Positions 56,801 to 64,000 of a DNA stretch of 64,000 nucleotides are shown here, in pieces. The first letter of the stretch is position 1, and each line of letters starts with the position of its first letter. The DNA is taken from assembly GCA_965112735.1 (NCBI GenBank), contig OZ218955.1, positions 2,046,001 to 2,110,000 of the forward strand, written 5' to 3'. This DNA comes from Phaeosaccion multiseriatum. Taxonomy: Eukaryota > Ochrophyta, other classes. Both the position numbers and the translations under genes were made by a program. A model generated the notes under the pieces. It made no database searches. It saw only the letters and a program-made list of their open reading frames with translations, and had not been told where the DNA came from.

Positions 56801-58320
56801 ATCTTGCCACCGCCTGAGGAGGGGGAGTAGGGAAAGGTCAGGACAGTTGTGAGAAGTGAAGAAGTGTCGGGACAGTGAGTGGCAGGACAGTGAGTGAGTG
56901 AGTGAGTGAGTGAGTGAGGGAGTGAGTGAGGGAGTGAGTGAGGGAGTGAGTGAGTGAGTGAGTGAGTGAGGGAGTGAGTGAGTGAGTGAGTGAGTGAGTG
57001 AGTGAGTGAGTGAATGAGTGAGTGAGTGAGTGAGTGAGCGAGGGAGTGAGGGAGTGAGTGAGTGAGTGAGGGAGGGAGTGAGTGAGTGAGTGAGTGAGTG
57101 AGTGAGTGAGTGAGTGGGCGAGCGTCACGACAGTGAAAGAGTGAATGTCAGGATAGTGGAGAAGTGAGGAAGTGTCAGGCCAGGCCAAACAGACAAGGAT
57201 TTGACCGTGACATACCTGAATTCTCCATGTAATTCATCAGACACGTGGTCGAGTCCCTGAGGTCCCCAAGCGAGAAGGGGTACATCATGTTGAAGCCCAT
57301 TGGCCCATAGAGCTTTCTTTCCATCATAATGGCGTGGAAGTGGCACAACCCAAAGAGGATGGACTTGGTCTTGGAGTCCACTTCGTCGATAAAGTCCCTA
57401 GAGAAGTTGGCAAAGGCTCGTTTGAGATTGGCCTTGAGGCCGGCGGGGGGCTCGTTGGTGAGCTTGATGCATCGGGCGAGGATGCCGATGGGAATGCCGG
57501 CCGAGGGGTCCGAGGACAGATAGAGGCGGAACTTCTCGTGGCTGTTGGTTGGAGGGGGTGGCAGGGGGGGAGGGGAGGGGAGGGGAGGGGCGGGGAGGGG
57601 AGGGGAGGGTTGTGAGGCACCACTGACACGCATACACAAGCACACACAAAAACACACATCCCCAACCCACCCACTCACCGACCCCCGCTCATTGCCTTCC
57701 ACACATCCCTTTACCCTTCCTTACCTTCCCTCAAGCGCAAACTCATCGAGCTTCTTCTCCAGCGTAATGAGCCACGTGGGCATGAGATGAATATTGTTGA
57801 GGATGACCCAATGTCCGTTGCGATGCGCCGTCTCGAGGCATGCCATGGCCACCACGTCCTGCCCCTGTCCCATTGACACATTGTGGTAGGAGGTGTTCTT
57901 GATGAACTCGTACTTGTCGGCCAGACGGTCCAGGTCGCCCACCACGTTGGCGCCTGTGGGGGTTTAGTATGTCAATGGGTGGGTGGGTGAGTGAGTGGGT
58001 GGGTGGGGATGTGCGGTAAATAAGTCAGTAAGTCATTAGTAAGTCAATGAGTTTGACTGCAACCCCCTAACATCGTGTCCCCCATGTTCCAGCCCCCCTC
58101 CCTTCCCATCCACTGCCATCCACTGCCATCTACTGCCCTCCACTGCCATCCACTGACCGGGCGAGAGGATGAAGTAGATGGGCGTGGTGGTGGTGCTGTC
58201 GAGGAAGCTCTCCTCGAGGATCTGGAAGGAGTTGAGCGTGCTGTCGCAGTCCGCGTAGGCGTTGCCGTTGGGGAGAGTCGTGCGGATGAAGTTGCTCAGG
58301 GCCTGAGAGAGAGAGAGAGT

Positions 58321-58366
<46 letters not shown>

Positions 58367-58871
58367 ATCCAGCGGTGGGGTGTTTGGTCAGCACGGCCAA
58401 AGAGTCGCATACTCTGCACGTACACACGCAAGGATTATGTAATATTATGTATCTGTACACAAACAAGGAGTCAGGGGATTGATTGAGTTCCCCTCCTCCC
58501 CCCTTCTCCTCTCCCTTCCCCTCCCCTCCCCTCCCCTTCCCCTCACCCTCCTCCCCCTTCCTCTCTTCCCCCTTTCTCTCTCTCTCCCACCCTCCCTCCC
58601 CTCCCTCCCCTCCCTCCTCCCCCTCCTCCTCCCCCTTCCTCTCTTCTCCCTCCCCCCCCCCCCCCTCTCCCCTCCCCTCCCCCTCCCTCCCTCCTTCCCT
58701 CTCTCCAACTCCTCCCCAAACTCACAGTGGTCATACGGTCGGGTCTCAGACAGCGCACCACAAGCATTTTCTGAAATGGCTGCCTGTCCAGGCCGCTCCA
58801 GTCCAGAGGGAGCTTCTCCGTCTCGGGAGATATGTGGTTGAACCATTCCCTGTGTGTATGTGTGTGTGTGC

Positions 58872-58902
<31 letters not shown>

Positions 58903-58917
58903 CGAGTGTGCGTGTGT

Positions 58918-58965
<48 letters not shown>

Positions 58966-59656
58966 ACGTATTTATGTGTGTGTGTGTGAAAGAGAGAGAG
59001 GGCGAGCGATATGTGTGAACGATGTGTGATGTGTGGTGTGACAGTCAGCGTCAGGCCTTGATGGGAAGGGCTCCCTTGAGGTCATCCTCACCGCTCACTT
59101 TCTCTCTATTTCACTTCCCTCGCTCCCTCTCTGGCTCCCATTCACCACTCTCACACACACACACAACACCCTTCCACTGCCGGCCTTCCCTCTGTAACAC
59201 CAACTCCCTTACCTGAACCGAGGGGCCGCCTCCACAAGGTCCCCACAGAACTTGGTGAACTCGTCCAGCATCCCCAGCGCCTGAATAAGTCAATGAAAAA
59301 GCAGTAAGTCAATAAAGCACATAGCCCTACTACGTAGGTACTACCATAAGGAGCAAGTAGTGCGTCAGTAGTGCGTCCATGAATGAAGGACGTATGTATG
59401 TATGTGACTGCGTGACTTGACGAACCTGGCAGCTCTGCCACGCGGCGTCGGGGAGCCAGGGGAGAGCATTCTCCTCGTCTTGCTTGCGGGGCCCTCGCAT
59501 GAGGAACTGGAAGTGGATCTGTTTGGGGAGGGGGGGGGGTGGGGGGTGGGGGTGCAGGTGGGGTTGGGTTGGGGAAATAGAGGGATATATGGATGGATGG
59601 AGGGAGGGAGGGAGAGAGGGAGAGAGGGAGAGAGATGGACAGACAGACAGACAGAC

Positions 59657-59693
<37 letters not shown>

Positions 59694-60371
59694 CAGACAG
59701 AGAGAGAGGGAGATGGACAGACAGAGAGAGAGAGAGAGGCTCTGCTTGCGTACCTCGTTGATCATGTGTTCCTCCCCGAGGATGCCCCTCTTCATGAGGT
59801 TGAAGCTGAGCTGCGCAAGGAAGATAAGCTTGTGTCGCTCGAACAGGCCTCGAGACACCCACGTGTAGATGGTGATGCGCAGGGCCTCACGCAGATTCAG
59901 CACGCGCTGCTCCACCGAGGTGGCCTGTTGTTGTTAAGGACAGTTGATGTTTCAGGTTGCAGTCGCAGTGTCAGTGGTGGTGGCAGCAGTTGTCTTAGTA
60001 GAGTCTTAGCTTCGGTGTTGAACTTTCAGCTTCAGTTTCAGTGAAATAGAATAGGGTACACATAAAGCTCTTCCACCTCCTTGGGTTGGATATTTCCACT
60101 GAAACTGACAGCTGAGAAGTGAACAGGCTTAACTAACGCACCTCCTTGGCCTTGCCGATGGACTTGAGGAAGAAGGTGACGAAGGAGTCAAGCGAGTACT
60201 GATACATGTGGTCGATCATGCACAGCTTGGTCAGTAGGAAGTAGAGCATGGCTCCTTCAGTGGGCTGCTTGCGGTACAGTTCTCTTGCGAGATTGATCTC
60301 CTTCTCCGTCTCCTTGCCCTTCTCCACTGCGACGCCGATCTCCTGTGCTGCGGCCTTGGTCGCCTCCAGAC

Positions 60372-60429
<58 letters not shown>

Positions 60430-63400
60430 GGTGGGTGTGGGTGTGTGGGTGTGTGTGTGTGTAAGGGGGGGGAGGGAGGGAGGGAGGGAGGGAGGGAGGG
60501 AGGGAGGGAGGGAGGGAGGGAGAGGAGAGGAGAGGAGAGGAGAGGAGAGGAGAGGAGAGGAGAGGAGAGGAGAGGAGAGGAGAGGAGAGGAGAGAAATTG
60601 GTCAGGCATGGTTGCTGCCCCGAGCCGCCCCAACCCAAGAACACAAACATCACCTCACCTTAACAACACCACAACAACACCACAACAACACCACAACAAC
60701 ACCACAACAACGCTTTAACAACACCACAACAACACCACAACAACACCCCAACACACACCTCAATGAGCGGTACGTCGCTCAAGATGTCGTCAGGGGCGTT
60801 GGCGAGCCTCTCTAGCAAGTCATCCTCGAGCTGCACGAGCTGGATCTTGTAGTTCTGGAAGGCCGCTTGCAGCTCCTCCGCCTGTAATCATTCGGCAAGG
60901 AGCACAATGGAGTGATGAGCGGCGTCGAAGGGGCACAACGAGAGGGGTCGAGGGGGGTTGAAGGGGCACAACGAGAGGGGTTGAAGGGGCACAATGAGAG
61001 GGGTTGAAGGGGCACAATGAGAGGGGCTGAAGGGACACAATGAGAGGGGGGCAGCCACAGGGGAGCGGCGAAGAGGGCCTTGGCTCTCACTCTCTTTACT
61101 ATCACCCTCTCACTGTCATGTCTCTCCCTCTCACTCTCTCTCGTCGGCTCTCTCTGGTCTCTGTCCCTCCCTCCCTCTCCAGTCTGCCTACCTGTCCACA
61201 CACTCCTTTCCTCTCTCTTGTCTCTTCCCACCTCTTTGTCTTGCTCGCCCTCTTCCCGCCTCTCTCTCCCTGTCTCCCTCTTTCTCTCTATCCCTCTCTC
61301 CTTCTCCCACGTCTACCAATCTACCCCACACACCCTTCACTTCACCTGCTTCTCAAGCTCCGGTCGCTCCTTGCCGACCGTCTTGGCGAGCAGTTGGTCC
61401 TCCAGGCCGCGTTCTGTGGCGATGAAGTTGATGAGGGTGCACTGGGCCGCAATCTCCGGCTTGTAGTGAGGGTTGGACAGCTTCGTCTGCAGGTACAGCA
61501 GGAAGCCTAAAGGGGGGGGGGGGGGGGGGGGGAGGGGACGGAGAGAAGGGACGGAGAGAAGGGACGGAAGGGACGGAAGGGGGGCAGGGGGAGTGGAGTG
61601 GGAGGTGGGGCATCAGCATCTAAAAGGGTGAACGGCAGTCTTTCCTAATCCCTAATCACCCACTCACACACCCACCCACCCACCCACTCAACGCACGCAC
61701 CCGCGTCGTACTCCACCTCCTCCCCCCCGAGCTTGAGGAAGAGCGATCGGCCCTTCTTGTAGATGGCTCTAGACAGCACGGGGTCGAGCGTGGCATCGAT
61801 CTCCTCGCCCAAGTTCTCGATGATGAGCGTCTGTCCGTTGGTGATGGCGCTGGGAGAGAGAGAGGGGGTGGTTGGGTGGAGACAGGGCAGATAAGTTTGG
61901 TTGGAGGGAAGGAGGGAGGGAGGAAGGGGGGGAGGGAGGGAGGGAGGGAGGAAGAAGGAGAGAAGGAAGGAGGGAAGGAAGAAGAGAAGGAAGGAAGGAA
62001 GGAAGGAAGGATGGAAGGAAGGAAGGAAGGAAGCAAGCAAGGAAGCAAGCAAGGAAGCAAGCAAGGGAGAAAGGGAGGAAGGAAGGAAGGAAGGAAGGAA
62101 GGAAGGAAGGAAGGAAGGAAGGAAGGAAGGGAGGAAGGAAGGAAGGAAGGAAGGAAGGAAGGAAGGAAGCACGGAAGCACGGAAGGAAGGAAGGAAGGAA
62201 GGAAGGAAGGAAGGAAGGAAGGAAGGAAGGAAGGAAGGAAGGAAGGAAGGAAGTGAGTAAGTGAGACCAAGTCAGTTATTCAGTCGGCCCAAGTCAGTCA
62301 ACACCATAGCACTGGCACTAACACCAACACACCACAACACACTCGCACGCACGCACTCACGTCTCCACACTCCTGAGCCAATTCTTCTGCGTCAGCTGAA
62401 TCACATTTAGCCCATTCTCCTCCTCACGCTTACGCAACCACTTGATGCCCTGCTGCTGTGGGTCGATGATGAGCGGCCACCGCTTGCAGTTGGTAATGAC
62501 AGACCCGTTCTCGATAGAGATGCGATCGGCCGGCAAGCCCTCGCTGATCATCTTGGCGTTCTGCCCGTCCGTAGTGAGCAGGTCGAGCGGGTCCACGCCC
62601 TCGGTTAGGGGGATCTTTCTCTCGATGAGATCGGGCAGCCAGATACCCTTCCACAGGTCCGTCCTGTTTGTTGTCAAGGGGGTTGGGTGGGTCCAGTTGT
62701 CGGTATCAGTTTGCCCCCAAGCCACTTGTTCTCAGTTTCAGGTTCAAGTTGAATGCCCCCCTACCCATACACCCCCCTGTACACACAGCCCGTATGACTT
62801 TGAGGTCCACGCCGATTTGTCCAAAAACAAAAAAAACAAAGAAGTCGATATCAAAAGTCGAGCACCCAAATCAAAAGTCGAATACATCCCGTACTATTGT
62901 TAAATACCTGTTATCCTGGTCGAAGCCCCCGACGTAGGACACAAATCCCGACGCAAGCATGCAGTCACCCGTGAGGGTGTGCGACTGTTCCCGAAGCTTC
63001 TCAATGTCATTGCCCCATCTCTCATTCTCGGAGGACAGACCCCCCACCAGGCGCTCGGCCAGAGAGAGTCGATTGAGACAAGCTGCTGCCTCTGCCTCCA
63101 CTTGGGCTTTCTCCTCTGTAGCTTCCATGAACTTGTCTTGCAGCTGTTGGGCGGGGAGGCAGGGAGGGAGGGAGGGAGAGAGGGAGGGAGGGGGGGAGGG
63201 AGGGGGGGGAGAGGGGACGGAAGGAGGGAGGGAGGGAGGGAGGGAGGGAGGGAGGGAGCGAGGGAGGGGGGGAGGGAGGGGGGGGGAGGGGACGGAAGGA
63301 GGGAGGGAGGGACGGAGGGAGGGAGGGAGGGAGGGAGGGAGGGAGGGAGGGAGGGAGGGAGGGAGGGGTTGGAGAAGTGGGAGAGGTGAGGGGGGTAGGG

Positions 63401-64000
63401 GAGGGGGATGGCATACACACACACGCACGCAGGCACACGCACGCGCACACATGCGCACCTGCTGCAGCTTGGCCTCTACTGCCGCGACGCAATCGTTGGC
63501 GGTCTTGAGCGAAGCATCCGCGGCTGCCTTCGAGGCCCTTGCTTCTTCGAGACTGTTCATCAAGGGCTTGACCTGGGGGAAGGGGAGGGGGGGGGGGGGG
63601 GTGAGAGAGGTAGAGAGATGAGAGAGAGAGGAGAGAAGAGAGAGAGAGGAGAGAGAGAAGAGAGAGAGGAGAAGAGAGAGAGAGGAGAGAAGAGAGAGAG
63701 AGGAGAGAGAAGAGAGAGGAGAGAGAAGAGAGAGAGAGGAGAGAGAAGAGAGAGGAGAGAGAGAAAAGAGAAGAGAGATGAGAGAGAGACAGAGGGCGAC
63801 AGAACTAGCAAGAGAAGAGAAGAGGAGAGGACATGCAAGGGAGGGCATGGACTCGACTGACTGACGGACTGACGGACTGACGGACTGACTGACTGACTAA
63901 CTAGCTGACCTTGACGTAGATGCGGTTGTATGTGTAGATGGAGATGACCCACGAACACAGGTTGGCGGCGGCGGCGGATTTCGACTTCATGTTGTCCACG
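53856..64000 (-). CDS. Axonemal outer-arm dynein heavy chain, beta type (C-terminal part)
   Basis: Twenty-three exons were traced from the right edge, all in phase: >64000-63910, 63572-63459, 63143-62908, 62663-62361, 61849-61701, 61506-61346, 60881-60759, 60372-60142, 59924-59754, 59518-59426, 59280-59213, 58849-58726, 58302-58158, 57953-57725, 57541-57216, 56813-56692, 56459-56337, 55952-55809, 55714-55482, 55274-55185, 54988-54826, 54388-54310, 54106-53856. The visible part starts at the stalk's return coiled coil. It covers AAA5 ([17 protein letters not shown]), AAA6 ([13 protein letters not shown] [36 protein letters not shown]) and the C-terminal domain ([24 protein letters not shown] [36 protein letters not shown]). 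The pattern is closest to DNAH9/11/17-type beta chains. This motor drives ciliary beating, so the organism makes motile flagella. The N-terminal two-thirds lies outside the window. Confidence 0.93.
56880..57118. repeat. (GTGA)n array in a dynein intron
   Basis: About 240 bp of AGTG/GTGA tetranucleotides with GAGG variants, between the exons starting at 56,813 and ending at 57,216. Confidence 0.95.
60375..60593. repeat. Compound GT / GGGA / GGAGA array in a dynein intron
   Basis: Three microsatellites in series: (GT)n at 60,375-60,460, (GGGA)n at 60,470-60,522, then (GGAGA)n at 60,521-60,592. Their order suggests independent expansions in one intron. Confidence 0.95.
61970..62254. repeat. (GGAA)n array in a dynein intron
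   Basis: About 280 bp of GGAA repeats with clustered variants (GCAA, GCAC, GGGA), between the exons 62,663-62,361 and 61,849-61,701. Confidence 0.95.
63155..63370. repeat. (GGGA)n array in a dynein intron
   Basis: Imperfect GGGA/GGGG repeats. A further GAGA-type array of about 190 bp (63,600-63,790) fills the next intron upstream in the gene. Confidence 0.95.

Overview
This is nuclear DNA from a unicellular eukaryote or alga. Every recognisable gene is cut by GT-AG introns of about 100-750 bp, neighbouring genes alternate strand, and coding DNA is GC-rich and full of Gly, Gln, Ser and Ala homopolymers. An axonemal dynein heavy chain means the organism, or its lineage, builds motile flagella. 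A divergent HSF-type protein, UBR4, and an IMP-type peptidase would suit a flagellated stramenopile alga, but nothing here fixes the taxon. No viral, prokaryotic, rRNA or tRNA gene was seen. I rebuilt gene models by matching splice sites and codon phase across exons. In most genes every junction keeps frame.

Layout: 1-10,469 (+) C-terminal part of a UBR4/BIG E3 ligase. 11,872-13,257 (-) EF-hand protein. 13,540-20,836 (+) NELF-B/COBRA1 homologue with a bromodomain inserted in the middle, the most unusual gene here. About 21.7-23.2 kb (-) an unrecognised gene with a large acidic tract. 23,396-25,234 (+) NUFIP1-like box C/D snoRNP assembly factor. 25,576-31,425 (+) 13-exon ELYS-like protein. 32,551-34,225 (-) mitochondrial inner membrane peptidase subunit 2. 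34,562-38,971 (-) OST3/MAGT1 oligosaccharyltransferase subunit with a C-terminal extension. 39,274-42,987 (+) NmrA-like protein. 43,877-45,098 (+) HSF-like protein. 45,159-45,616 nested fold-back inverted repeats. 46,323-50,120 (+) second, apparently decaying NmrA-like copy. 51,496-53,544 (-) sorbitol/polyol dehydrogenase. 53,856 to the right edge (-) C-terminal third of an outer-arm beta-type dynein heavy chain.

The genes do not form a pathway. They are housekeeping genes packed with short shared upstream regions: 282 bp between the EF-hand and NELF-B starts, about 157 bp between the unknown gene and NUFIP1, and 302 bp between OST3 and NmrA copy A. Loose themes are nuclear gene expression (NELF-B, NUFIP1, ELYS-like, HSF-like) and organelle or secretory processing (IMP2, OST3).

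Simple repeats are extremely abundant. Within exons they are nearly all triplets (GGA, CAG, CAC, GCT) that preserve frame. In introns and spacers they are tetra-, penta- and dinucleotides such as GGGA, CCCTT, CTGT, ACTC and GGAA, some hundreds of bases long.
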